From contig NZ_CAMLDV010000097.1 in the NCBI RefSeq assembly GCF_946478835.1, positions 1 to 13,177 of the forward strand: a DNA stretch of 13,177 nt, written 5' to 3'. Source of the stretch: an uncultured Bdellovibrio sp. (lineage in GTDB: Bacteria; Bdellovibrionota; Bdellovibrionia; Bdellovibrionales; Bdellovibrionaceae). Under the pieces are notes generated by a model that was not told the origin of the DNA, ran no database searches, and saw only the letters and a list, made by a program, of their open reading frames with translations. This document shows, one piece after another, positions 6,326 to 13,177 of this stretch. Positions within the stretch are counted from its first letter, which is position 1. Each line of letters opens with the position of its first letter. Both the position numbers and the translations under genes were made by a program.

Positions 6326-7693
6326 ATGAGAAAGACTTTTTGTTTGTGTTTTTTAGTTCTTTCTTCTTGTTCTCCCAAATCCGATTTTGTTCCTGTTGAA
6401 TGGCGACAAGGCGGCGGCGAAGAAGCTCTTCAGGGGCTATCTTCGCTGGACCTTTCGCATGAGAAAATAATTAAGTCCCTCGATCAAAGCGTTGTGTTTC
6501 AACAGCAAGAAATTTCAGGCGTTCCTATTGAAAATGCCTTCGTAAAAAAGCTGCGCAACAAAGCTGGAGAAAATGTTTTGATAAGAGCCCTTGTGTCTTT
6601 TAATCAAAAAAAAATGGAACATCTAAAAGTTGCGGATTTTCTAAAAAACCGAGATCGTTTGAGGCGGGATCTACAATCGGCTTTTCCTGTTTTTCGTCGT
6701 TATAAACCCGAGATCGTCGAAGTCATCGTCGTGGCTCGCGGAACTTTCTACGAACCCTTGTGGCGCGTTGTCTACGCAGATTCTCAGGGTGTCTCTTGGG
6801 AAGTTCGTTTGAATAACCATCTTCAGGTGCAGGGGGTAAAGCGGGTCGGATCGCAATTTCACGATACGGTGGCCTCTGTTTTTCCCCAAGGACCGAAAAG
6901 ATCCCACATCCAGGATGTCACATTCAAGAATTTAAGTGCAGAGCCCGCTTTGGCAAATGCGCGCCTTTGGGTTGGCTCCCAAGCTGCACTAAAAGTATCC
7001 AGCACGAAAGAGCCTTTAAAATTTAATCCGACCGATGCGCGTTTTGACCAAGTTCAAGTATTTTATTATTTAGATGAATCCTTAAGCTGGTTTGAATCTC
7101 AGTTGGGCTTTAAGATTCCTTTTCAGCTACAAACCGAAGTGCATGTCGGTGCTCCGGAAAAAACAAATTCGGCTTTTTATTATCAGGGAAAAATTCGTCT
7201 GGGCGAAGGGGATGGAGAAACCTATTCGCACATTTCTCAGGATCCATCAATTGTCATTCATGAGAGTGTTCATGCGCTTGTCGATTCTATTGCTCATCTT
7301 CCTTTTGAAGGAGAGGGTGGATCGATTAACGAAGGATTTGCGGATTTTCTGACCGCGATGCAATTAGGACATCCAAATATGGGAGAGGTGGCTTATTTGA
7401 AAGGACCTTTTCGCCGATCCGTTGTGAATGATGTAAAGATATCGGATAAAAATGGCGGACTTTACCACGATTCAGGAATTGTAAGCGGTGTTTTGTGGGA
7501 TCTAAAGGAGCGTTTGGGGTTCCAAAAAGCTTTGAGGATATCAATGCTGACGCTCAATCAGCTGGTGCCTAATAGTGACCTTAACGATTTTTTCTCCTGC
7601 CTTAATGAGTCCCTTGTGATGGAAGTAAAAAAACAAGAAGAGCTGGATGCCGCTAAACAAATTCTTTTCAAAAGGGGATTCATGGCCGAGTAA
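6326..7693 (+). CDS. Thermolysin/M4-like zinc metallopeptidase lipoprotein
   Basis: This 455-residue protein starts with a short lipoprotein signal and lipobox LSSC (12-15). Cys15 would be lipidated, and Ser at +2 fits outer-membrane sorting by E. coli rules. Residues about 55-95 (QQQEISGVPIENAFV) resemble the FTP propeptide, and 140-175 (PLWRVVY...SWEVRLNNHLQVQG) a PepSY-like propeptide segment. The catalytic part reads like thermolysin: FYYQGKIRLGEGDGETY (284-300), zinc motif HESVH (312-316) with catalytic Glu313, third ligand Glu336 in INEGFADF, and YHDSGI (380-385) corresponding to the transition-state His of thermolysin VHINSGI. The main zinc ligands and catalytic Glu are all present, so it is probably active, processing proteins or peptides at the envelope. 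AAGGAAAG precedes the ATG. The upstream small secreted gene is likely its operon partner. Confidence 0.85.
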   Translation: MRKTFCLCFLVLSSCSPKSDFVPVEWRQGGGEEALQGLSSLDLSHEKIIKSLDQSVVFQQQEISGVPIENAFVKKLRNKAGENVLIRALVSFNQKKMEHLKVADFLKNRDRLRRDLQSAFPVFRRYKPEIVEVIVVARGTFYEPLWRVVYADSQGVSWEVRLNNHLQVQGVKRVGSQFHDTVASVFPQGPKRSHIQDVTFKNLSAEPALANARLWVGSQAALKVSSTKEPLKFNPTDARFDQVQVFYYLDESLSWFESQLGFKIPFQLQTEVHVGAPEKTNSAFYYQGKIRLGEGDGETYSHISQDPSIVIHESVHALVDSIAHLPFEGEGGSINEGFADFLTAMQLGHPNMGEVAYLKGPFRRSVVNDVKISDKNGGLYHDSGIVSGVLWDLKERLGFQKALRISMLTLNQLVPNSDLNDFFSCLNESLVMEVKKQEELDAAKQILFKRGFMAE

Positions 7694-7695
7694 AA

Positions 7696-7721
7696 TATTT
7701 TGTTTTGAGCAAAATACTTTT
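7696..7721. terminator. Possible bidirectional terminator hairpin
   Basis: TATTTTG (7696-7702) and CAAAATA (7710-7716) form a 7-bp stem with a 7-base loop between two convergent genes. CTTTT follows on the plus strand, and TTTTA follows on the minus strand, so it could end both transcripts. The stem is AT-rich, which lowers confidence. Confidence 0.5.
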
Positions 7722-8991
7722 AAAAGCCGAGAACCTTTTGAGAGCTTCTTACCAGCTCCTCTTGAAACTCTGGATCTGCGATCGCAATAAGCGCTTCCAC
7801 GCGTTCTTTTAGCGTCTTGCCATACAAGTGGGCGATGCCATGCTCGGTGACCACATAGTGAACGTGGGCACGGGTGGTGGTGACGCCAGCTCCTTCTTTA
7901 AGAAAGGGTACAATTTTGCTTTGCCCTTTAGAAGTTTTGGAAGGTAAGGCGATGATCGGTTTTCCACCGGGAGACAAGGCCGCTCCTCGCATGAAATCCA
8001 TTTGCCCACCGATGCCCGAGTAGATGCGTGCGCCAATGGAATCCGCGCACACTTGTCCAGTAAGATCCACTTCGATGGCGCTATTGATGGCGACAACCTT
8101 GGGGTTCTGTCGGATGATATGGGAGTCGTTAGTATAGGCCGCATCCATCATCACAACCATGGGATTGTTATCGATAAAGTCATAAACTTTTCTAGATCCT
8201 AAAACAAAACTTGAAACGATCTTCCCACCCATACGTGCCTTAAAGCGGTTTGAAATCGCTCCGGTCTTGTAAAGATCAACAAGACCGTCTGAAAACATTT
8301 CTGTGTGGACGCCTAGATCTTTATGTCCTGTTAACGCCCGTAAGGTAGCATCAGGAATAGCGCCAATTCCCATCTGCAAAGTGGCTCCATCCTCAATAAG
8401 GCTTGCGACATTGCGTCCAACACGAATTTCAATGTCACTGGTTTCTGTCTGAGGCGCGATATAAAGCTCTTCGTTGACCTCAACGGCATAGTGAATTTTG
8501 CTGAACTCTATTTGCGCGTCACCAAAAGATCTTGGAACTTTGGGGTTCACTTGCGCAATAACAACTTTGGCAGTTCGAACGGCTGAAATTGAAATATCCA
8601 CGGAAGGGCCGAGGCTGCACATACCGTGATTATCCGGAGGCGAGACTTGCACTAAAGCAACATCCAAAGGAACAGCGCCACTGTAAAATAAATGAGGAAT
8701 TTCGCTTAAAAACATCGGCACAAAAATGGAGTTTAAGTTTTTACGTGTGTGACGAAGATTTCCGCCATTGAAAAAACTGTGGACGTCGAAGCTCTCTTCG
8801 AGTTCCGGAGCTGCATAGGAACAATCTCCCTCGGTGTGAATAGAATAAATTTTTACACCTTGTACTTCAGGCGCGCGGGCAGTTAAAGCCTTCACTAAGC
8901 GCTGTGGGGTTGCCGCGGCCGTTTGAATAAAAACACTGTGTCTGGATTTAACAACTTTCAGAGCTTCTTCTGCTGATACAAACTGAGTCAT
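7720..8991 (-). CDS. CoA-transferase, acetyl-CoA hydrolase/4-hydroxybutyrate CoA-transferase family
   Basis: The 423-residue cytoplasmic enzyme matches the acetyl-CoA hydrolase/transferase family along its length. These enzymes move CoA from acetyl-CoA to another carboxylate, or the reverse, through a glutamyl-CoA thioester. Recognisable parts are the N-terminal domain with SPPDNHGMCSLG (117-128), the GIGAIPDA loop (208-215), GVHTEMFSDG with catalytic Glu231 as in 4-hydroxybutyrate CoA-transferases, and the C-terminal GGQMDFMRGAALSPGGKPII block. Length is typical (about 430). GGGAG lies six bases before the ATG. No pathway genes flank it, so the substrate cannot be set from context; acetate, propionate, butyrate or 4-hydroxybutyrate are all possible. 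It ends at a hairpin shared with the convergent peptidase gene. Confidence 0.88.
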   Translation of the reverse strand: MTQFVSAEEALKVVKSRHSVFIQTAAATPQRLVKALTARAPEVQGVKIYSIHTEGDCSYAAPELEESFDVHSFFNGGNLRHTRKNLNSIFVPMFLSEIPHLFYSGAVPLDVALVQVSPPDNHGMCSLGPSVDISISAVRTAKVVIAQVNPKVPRSFGDAQIEFSKIHYAVEVNEELYIAPQTETSDIEIRVGRNVASLIEDGATLQMGIGAIPDATLRALTGHKDLGVHTEMFSDGLVDLYKTGAISNRFKARMGGKIVSSFVLGSRKVYDFIDNNPMVVMMDAAYTNDSHIIRQNPKVVAINSAIEVDLTGQVCADSIGARIYSGIGGQMDFMRGAALSPGGKPIIALPSKTSKGQSKIVPFLKEGAGVTTTRAHVHYVVTEHGIAHLYGKTLKERVEALIAIADPEFQEELVRSSQKVLGF

Positions 8992-9130
8992 GAGGATCTC
9001 CCTGTCGCAGTCTACTTTCTTTCATTTTAGCAAACAACATCTCAATATCTCCGCCTCCCGGGTGGAGAAAAATAATTTCATTGAATTTTAAATAGGGAAA
9101 TTTAAGCTTAAGCGCAGCGGAGGAAATTAC

Positions 9131-10270
9131 ATGAGATTTTCGATTGGCATCCTGATTTTGGGAGTTGTCTGTTCATTGGCAAAGGCTGAAGTTAAACCTT
9201 ATATGGACCAAATGCTTCAGCAAATTTACGTTCTTAAGCCTTATATCGTTTCAGATGCCGAATACCGCGATCCTAAAAATTTTCAAACAGTTGATGAGGC
9301 GCTAAAAAAGATGGGCGACCTCAGCGAGAAAATTTCTCATGAAAATAAAATACGCCAGTCGGGATTTGCCGTTTCCGGAAAAGTTTTAAATCAGCAGCTG
9401 CGTGAGACTGAATTGGTGTATCGCACGGGAAACAAAGATTATTCGCTTTGGATGCTGCGTTCGACTTTAAGTGTTTGTATGTCCTGTCATACACAGCTTC
9501 CCTCTGCTTCCACGAAATTTGATTTCTCCCAAAAAGATCACTATCTGACTAAACCGTTTGATGAAGCGGAGTTTTTATTTATTGTTAGAAACTTCGATAA
9601 AGCCATTCCATTGTATGATCAGGTGCTTAATGGTTTTCCAAAGAATGGAACAGCGACGGACAATTTGGAAAAGGCTCTTGCCAGAAAAGTGTATTACTTC
9701 GTTCGGGTCAAAAGGGATTTTAAGGGACTTAGTGACTCATTAAATGAGAACGAAAAGAATAAAAATCTTCCACCCTTTATTGTAAAGAAAATTGCGGGTC
9801 TAAAAAAAGCCAGCAGCACTCTTGCAAAAGAATCTTTTCCTTCCTTTGCAGAAGACCAGCAGGACGAAGTGCGCAACTATGCAGAAAAGAACTTAAAAAA
9901 GGAACTGCAAGGGGAGTTTGAGATCACACCAGAAAGAGAGCTTTCTTATCTGCGAACGGCGTCTGTTCTTTATAAATATCTAGAGCAATACCCGGACACT
10001 TCATTAAAGCCAGAGATTTTGTATTGGCTCTCTTTCTGTGAAAGACGTTTGGACAAGAAAGCTTTTTATTCGCTCCCAGAGCTTTACCTAAAACAATGCG
10101 TTTTAGAATATACAAAGTCCCGTATTGCTCCGTCCTGTTTGAAGGAGTACCAAGACTTAGTCACTTTAGCTTACACAGGAACTTCAGGGGTTCATCTTCC
10201 TAAGGATGTGGAGCGTGAATTAAAAAGCATGCAAGAGATGGTTGCGAAAATTCACAACCACTCTAAATAA
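9131..10270 (+). CDS. Periplasmic monohaem cytochrome c with TPR-like C-terminal region
   Basis: The 379-residue product has a Sec signal (residues 1-19, ending AKA before EVKP). Residues about 20-125 look like a four-helix bundle with one haem c site CMSCH (116-120) near its end, the arrangement of cytochrome c'/c-556-type domains. The remaining 250 residues are helical and TPR-like: DEAEFLFIVRNFDKAIPLYDQVL (about 143-166) and a later ELSYLRTASVLYKYLEQYPDTS segment, which suggests a protein-binding scaffold. Additional cysteines lie in the C-terminal part. Haem would be attached in the periplasm by the cytochrome c maturation system. An electron-transfer or haem-sensing role is inferred; no partner is encoded nearby. 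A strong GGAGG ribosome site precedes the ATG. The gene is alone, divergent from the CoA-transferase, and ends six bases from the convergent glycosyltransferase. Confidence 0.8.
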   Translation: MRFSIGILILGVVCSLAKAEVKPYMDQMLQQIYVLKPYIVSDAEYRDPKNFQTVDEALKKMGDLSEKISHENKIRQSGFAVSGKVLNQQLRETELVYRTGNKDYSLWMLRSTLSVCMSCHTQLPSASTKFDFSQKDHYLTKPFDEAEFLFIVRNFDKAIPLYDQVLNGFPKNGTATDNLEKALARKVYYFVRVKRDFKGLSDSLNENEKNKNLPPFIVKKIAGLKKASSTLAKESFPSFAEDQQDEVRNYAEKNLKKELQGEFEITPERELSYLRTASVLYKYLEQYPDTSLKPEILYWLSFCERRLDKKAFYSLPELYLKQCVLEYTKSRIAPSCLKEYQDLVTLAYTGTSGVHLPKDVERELKSMQEMVAKIHNHSK

Positions 10271-10276
10271 AGCTGA

Positions 10277-11437
10277 CTACCTTGCTTCCAGCTCTTTATA
10301 CAAAGCGAGGGTTTTTGTAAGAGTCTGATCCCAGGAGTGTTGTCCCAAGGTCCACTGTCGGGCCTTGGCTCCTTGTTGAGGAACCTGATCAGGGTTTTGA
10401 ATATAAAAGCGTAAAGCTTCGCTGAGACTTTTAGCGTTACGTGGTTCTGTTAAGAATCCGCGTTCGTTTTTTCCTACTTGTTCTGTTGTTCCCCCGGCAT
10501 CTGTGCCAATGACAGGTTTTTCCATCAACATGGAATCAAGCACACTTAACGAATAAGTTTCATTGTAAGACGCTAGAATGAAAACATCTAAAATATCGAT
10601 GTAAGGAATAAAGTTCTTTTGAAACGGTACGCGGTGCAAGTGACCTTTTAAACGAGGCTCAGAGGCTTTTTGGCTTATCCACTCGGACAATTCCAGCGAT
10701 TGAGATTCGTAAGTCAATTGACCTTCAGAATTTTTCCCTAAGATTGTTGGATCGCCAACAATCACCATGTGAATCTTTTTAATTTCTTCATCGCTGAGAT
10801 AGTCTAAAGCCTCAACGAGTTCACGGACGCCTTTACCTGCATCAATACGGCAAAGAGTTCCAAAAACCAAATCGTCTTTCTTAAAGCCCATCTTTGCGCG
10901 CAGGTCTTCACGTTGGGAAGGGTTCGTTTGATAGTCCTCTGTTTTACGTCCATAGCGCATCAAACGCAGTTTCTCAGGAGCAATAGGGAAGTTCTTGCGA
11001 GCTTCGCTAAGCACCCATTCGGAAGAACTGCACAAGGCATCCACTTTCGAAAAAAGCCAGCGATGAATCAGATCTCTTTTTGGAAGAGCATTCATGTACA
11101 GGTTGTAGATATGCTTTGGCGAGGAAGTATTCCAACGCGATAAAGCGCAACACCACATATCGATACGCGTATGAGAGTGCAGGTGAGTGATCTTGTTTGC
11201 GCGGCTGATTTTGCGAATCAAGGAAGCCGCTTTGAGTTTTGAAATTTTCTTTTCTGGAAATGTGATCAACTCGACATTGGAATGACGAAGTTCTTCAGCG
11301 ACGCGTGAGTGAGCGGAGCAAAACACGCGTTGATTCACGCCGGCTTTTGCCAGGTTTTGAATCAACTCCACAGTGTAAAGCTCAAGCCCGCCCCAGGAAA
11401 GGGACTGGATGCAGTGAAGAACTCTTACTTCGCCCAT
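10277..11437 (-). CDS. GT4-family glycosyltransferase (GT-B fold)
   Basis: The 386-residue cytoplasmic or membrane-associated enzyme has the features of family 4 retaining glycosyltransferases. These are an N-terminal SLSWGGLELYTVEL donor/acceptor loop (12-24), HLHSHT (85-90), the second-domain start VFGTLCRIDAGKGVRELVEAL (191-211) and the donor-site region ASYNETYSLSVLDSMLMEKPVIGTDAGG. The usual E-x7-E pair appears as Glu293-x7-Asp301, a conservative but uncommon change. Membership in the rml operon suggests it adds a sugar, perhaps rhamnose or another 6-deoxyhexose, to lipopolysaccharide or another surface glycan; the sugar is not shown by sequence. Its ATG lies inside the end of rmlB (13-base overlap) and has no clear ribosome site of its own, so translation is probably coupled. 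Confidence 0.87.
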   Translation of the reverse strand: MGEVRVLHCIQSLSWGGLELYTVELIQNLAKAGVNQRVFCSAHSRVAEELRHSNVELITFPEKKISKLKAASLIRKISRANKITHLHSHTRIDMWCCALSRWNTSSPKHIYNLYMNALPKRDLIHRWLFSKVDALCSSSEWVLSEARKNFPIAPEKLRLMRYGRKTEDYQTNPSQREDLRAKMGFKKDDLVFGTLCRIDAGKGVRELVEALDYLSDEEIKKIHMVIVGDPTILGKNSEGQLTYESQSLELSEWISQKASEPRLKGHLHRVPFQKNFIPYIDILDVFILASYNETYSLSVLDSMLMEKPVIGTDAGGTTEQVGKNERGFLTEPRNAKSLSEALRFYIQNPDQVPQQGAKARQWTLGQHSWDQTLTKTLALYKELEAR

Positions 11438-12411
11438 AGTTTTTTATAATGCTCAATCGTACGAAGAAGTCCTTCTTGTTCAAACTTCACTTTCGGAGCC
11501 CAACCCAGTTCCTTTTCGGATTTGCTAAAGTTGATCGCATAGCGGAAGTCGTGGCCTTTGCGGTCTTGGACGAAGCTCAAAAGACTTTCTGGCTTTCCAA
11601 GATGTTTCAAAATCAATTTCGCGACATCAAGGTTTTGTCTCTCAGAGTCGCCACCGAGGTTGTAAACTTCGCCAGCCTTGCCGTTGGTGAAAGCTTTCCA
11701 AACACCTTCATTGTGATCGTCAACGTAAATCCAATCGCGGATGTTCATGCCTGTGCCATAAATAGGCAGTGGTTCGTTTGCCATCGCACGCTTAATCATC
11801 AATGGGATGAATTTTTCTTCCACTTGATAAGGGCCGTAGTTGTTCGAGCAGCGAGTGATTACTACAGGGAGCTTGTAAGTTTCAAAGAACGCACGACACA
11901 TCAGATCCGCGCTGGCTTTTGAAGCGCTGTAAGGACTGTTGGGTGCGATCGGAGTGTCTTCAGTAAAGGCAGGGTCATTCATTTGCAAAGTGCCGTACAC
12001 TTCGTCGGTACTGACTTGCAGATATTTGAATGATTTGTTCTTTTCAAACAAAGAAAGACTTTCTTTAAGAAGATTCAAAGTTCCAAGAACATTTGTCTCA
12101 ACAAAGATGTTCGGACTTTCAATAGAGCGATCCACGTGCGATTCTGCCGCGAAATTCAAAACCCCAGAGAAGTTATATTTTTTGAAAAGCTCATGCATCT
12201 TATGAGCGTCGCGAATGTCTTCTTGATAAAATTTCAAATGAGAATGGACATCAAGCTCCGGTTGGATGTTTCCCAAACGTCCGGCATAAGTTAAAGCATC
12301 TACAATCACGAAATCGTATTTTGCTTTCACGTCTTCGCGGCAAGCAATCGTCTTAACGAAATTAGTTCCAATAAATCCGGCACAACCGGTAAGTAAAACA
12401 GTCTGCTTCAT
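11425..12411 (-). CDS. rmlB: dTDP-glucose 4,6-dehydratase RmlB
   Basis: The 328-residue extended short-chain dehydrogenase converts dTDP-glucose to dTDP-4-keto-6-deoxyglucose with bound NAD+. The NAD motif GCAGFIG (9-15), AAESHVDRS (88-96), the dehydratase-specific STDEVYG (134-140, with Thr135, Asp136 and Glu137 as catalytic residues), the YSASK pair (Tyr161, Lys165), and SNNYGPYQ and RDWIYVDDH further on are all present. Length is normal for RmlB. The ATG overlaps the rmlA stop as ATGA, and GAGGA within the end of rmlA serves as ribosome site. The product feeds L-rhamnose or other deoxysugars. rmlC and rmlD are not in the window and may lie past the right edge or elsewhere. A related sugar dehydratase is unlikely given the exact motifs. 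Confidence 0.95.
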   Translation of the reverse strand: MKQTVLLTGCAGFIGTNFVKTIACREDVKAKYDFVIVDALTYAGRLGNIQPELDVHSHLKFYQEDIRDAHKMHELFKKYNFSGVLNFAAESHVDRSIESPNIFVETNVLGTLNLLKESLSLFEKNKSFKYLQVSTDEVYGTLQMNDPAFTEDTPIAPNSPYSASKASADLMCRAFFETYKLPVVITRCSNNYGPYQVEEKFIPLMIKRAMANEPLPIYGTGMNIRDWIYVDDHNEGVWKAFTNGKAGEVYNLGGDSERQNLDVAKLILKHLGKPESLLSFVQDRKGHDFRYAINFSKSEKELGWAPKVKFEQEGLLRTIEHYKKLWAK

Positions 12412-13177
12412 AGTTCCTCAGAAATAATTTTTTCAAGATAAGAGCGGTAAGAGCACTTCGGAAGTTCGTTCGTGATTTTTTGTAACTGCGCCAAAGTGAT
12501 AAACTTCATGCGGTAAGCGACCTCCTCAAGGCAAGCGACTTTCAAGCCCTGGCGTTCTTCAATGGCGCCGATGAACGCGGCTGCATCAAGCAAAGATCTT
12601 GGAGTTCCCGTATCGAGCCAAGCGAGTCCTCGATACATCATCTCAACGCCGAGTTTTCCTTCGTTGTGATAAGATAAAATCAAATCTACGATTTCAGTTT
12701 CACCACGAGGAGAAGGTTTTAAAGACTTCGCGCGTTTCGCCACGGTCTTATCAAACAAGTAAAGACCTGGAACCGCGAAATTCGATTTTGGATTTTGTGG
12801 CTTTTCTTCGATTGATTTCACTTTTTTAGAGTTCTTATCAAACTCCACAACGCCATAAGCGCGAGGATCCGCAACGTAGTAGGCAAAGACACGGCCATGC
12901 AGATCATCTTGCATAGCTTCTTGTGATTTGATCGCCGCGCGGAAGAAATCCAAGTCGCCGTAAAACAAATTATCGCCCAAGATCAAGCAGACGTTGTCGT
13001 TGCCAATAAAGTCTTCACCCAAAACGAAAGCCTCAGGAAGACCGTTTGGTTTCTCTTGGATTTTATAAGAAAGCTTAATGCCGAACTGAGAACCATCGCC
13101 CAAAAGTTTTTGAAACAAAGGTTGATCGTCGGGAGTCGTGATTAGCAGAATATCTTTGATTCCACCCAGCATCAGGA
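12408..13177 (-). CDS. rmlA: Glucose-1-phosphate thymidylyltransferase RmlA, partial (N-terminus beyond right edge)
   Basis: The frame is open through the right edge. The Met at 13172 is internal, because the preceding codon (CTG) continues the family's LMLxGIxDILxIxTP motif and the N-terminal GGxGTRL nucleotide loop is missing. About 255 of roughly 290 residues are visible. Family features include YKIQEKPNGLPEAF, LILGDNLFYG (metal-binding Asp in GDN), DPRAYGVVEFD, IEEKPQNPKSNFAVPGLYLFD, RGETEIVDL and RGLAWLDTGTP. The enzyme makes dTDP-glucose from dTTP and glucose-1-phosphate, the first step to dTDP-rhamnose, and is usually inhibited by dTDP-rhamnose. It is the first visible gene of the operon with rmlB (4-base overlap) and the glycosyltransferase. 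Confidence 0.95.
   Translation of the reverse strand, partial: LMLGGIKDILLITTPDDQPLFQKLLGDGSQFGIKLSYKIQEKPNGLPEAFVLGEDFIGNDNVCLILGDNLFYGDLDFFRAAIKSQEAMQDDLHGRVFAYYVADPRAYGVVEFDKNSKKVKSIEEKPQNPKSNFAVPGLYLFDKTVAKRAKSLKPSPRGETEIVDLILSYHNEGKLGVEMMYRGLAWLDTGTPRSLLDAAAFIGAIEERQGLKVACLEEVAYRMKFITLAQLQKITNELPKCSYRSYLEKIISEEL

Noticed and set aside
7092..7352. 86-codon plus-strand open frame
   Set aside because: Alternate frame of the peptidase gene across its conserved zinc site.
9048..9068. TCTCC ... GGAGA inverted repeat around CCCGGG between the CoA-transferase and cytochrome genes
   Set aside because: Only a 5-bp stem with an 11-base loop, not followed by a T run and not placed at a recognisable promoter.
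11449..11922. 157-codon open frame on the plus strand
   Set aside because: It lies antisense within rmlB, which has every family motif; the translation has no recognisable domain and no good ribosome site.
13170..13172. ATG at 13172 as the rmlA start
   Set aside because: The frame continues to the edge with a family-consistent Leu before it, and the essential N-terminal nucleotide loop would be missing; the gene is cut by the window, not truncated.

Overview
The window looks like ordinary chromosomal DNA from a Gram-negative bacterium with moderate GC. Exported proteins dominate: signal peptides, a lipoprotein and an outer-membrane barrel. The mix of FeoAB, a thermolysin-like lipoprotein, a c-type cytochrome, many short-leader secreted proteins of unknown function and an Rml cluster would fit a Bdellovibrio-like predator (Bdellovibrionota). 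That assignment is inference from gene style only; there is no rRNA or marker gene here. I see no tRNA, CRISPR array, insertion sequence, phage gene or origin.

Layout, left to right. (1) 1-472, minus: the 5' part of a secreted protein, cut by the left edge and preceded by a striking Shine-Dalgarno-sequestering inverted repeat (474-505). (2) 565-924 minus and 954-1445 plus: two divergent homologues of the 6-pyruvoyl/6-carboxy-tetrahydropterin synthase fold with complementary active-site losses. (3) 1447-2283 minus: an outer-membrane beta-barrel with a recognisable promoter and a hairpin at the likely mRNA 5' end. (4) 2401-3459 minus: a secreted protein whose C-terminal third resembles the BP74 N-terminal domain. 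(5) 3651-5782 plus: feoAB, ferrous iron import, behind a promoter overlapped by a Fur-box-like sequence. (6) 5904-7693 plus: a probable two-gene unit, a small exported beta-rich protein and a lipoprotein metallopeptidase of the thermolysin/M4 type, ending in a possibly bidirectional hairpin. (7) 7720-8991 minus: an acetyl-CoA hydrolase/transferase family CoA-transferase. (8) 9131-10270 plus: a periplasmic monohaem cytochrome c with a helical TPR-like tail. (9) 10277-13177 minus: an overlapping operon rmlA (cut by the right edge), rmlB and a GT4 glycosyltransferase, making dTDP-4-keto-6-deoxyglucose for surface polysaccharide and probably using a related sugar.

Genes are packed tightly. Two convergent pairs end within 1 and 6 bp of each other, so some transcripts must overlap, and no gene-free stretch reaches 300 bp. 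The longest gap is 3460-3650, which holds the feo control region. I did not find a convincing new multi-gene system. The observations most worth checking are the SD-masking leader near the left edge, the paired pterin-synthase homologues with altered catalytic residues, the altered FeoB G4 motif, the peptidase/small-protein pair and the cytochrome-TPR fusion.
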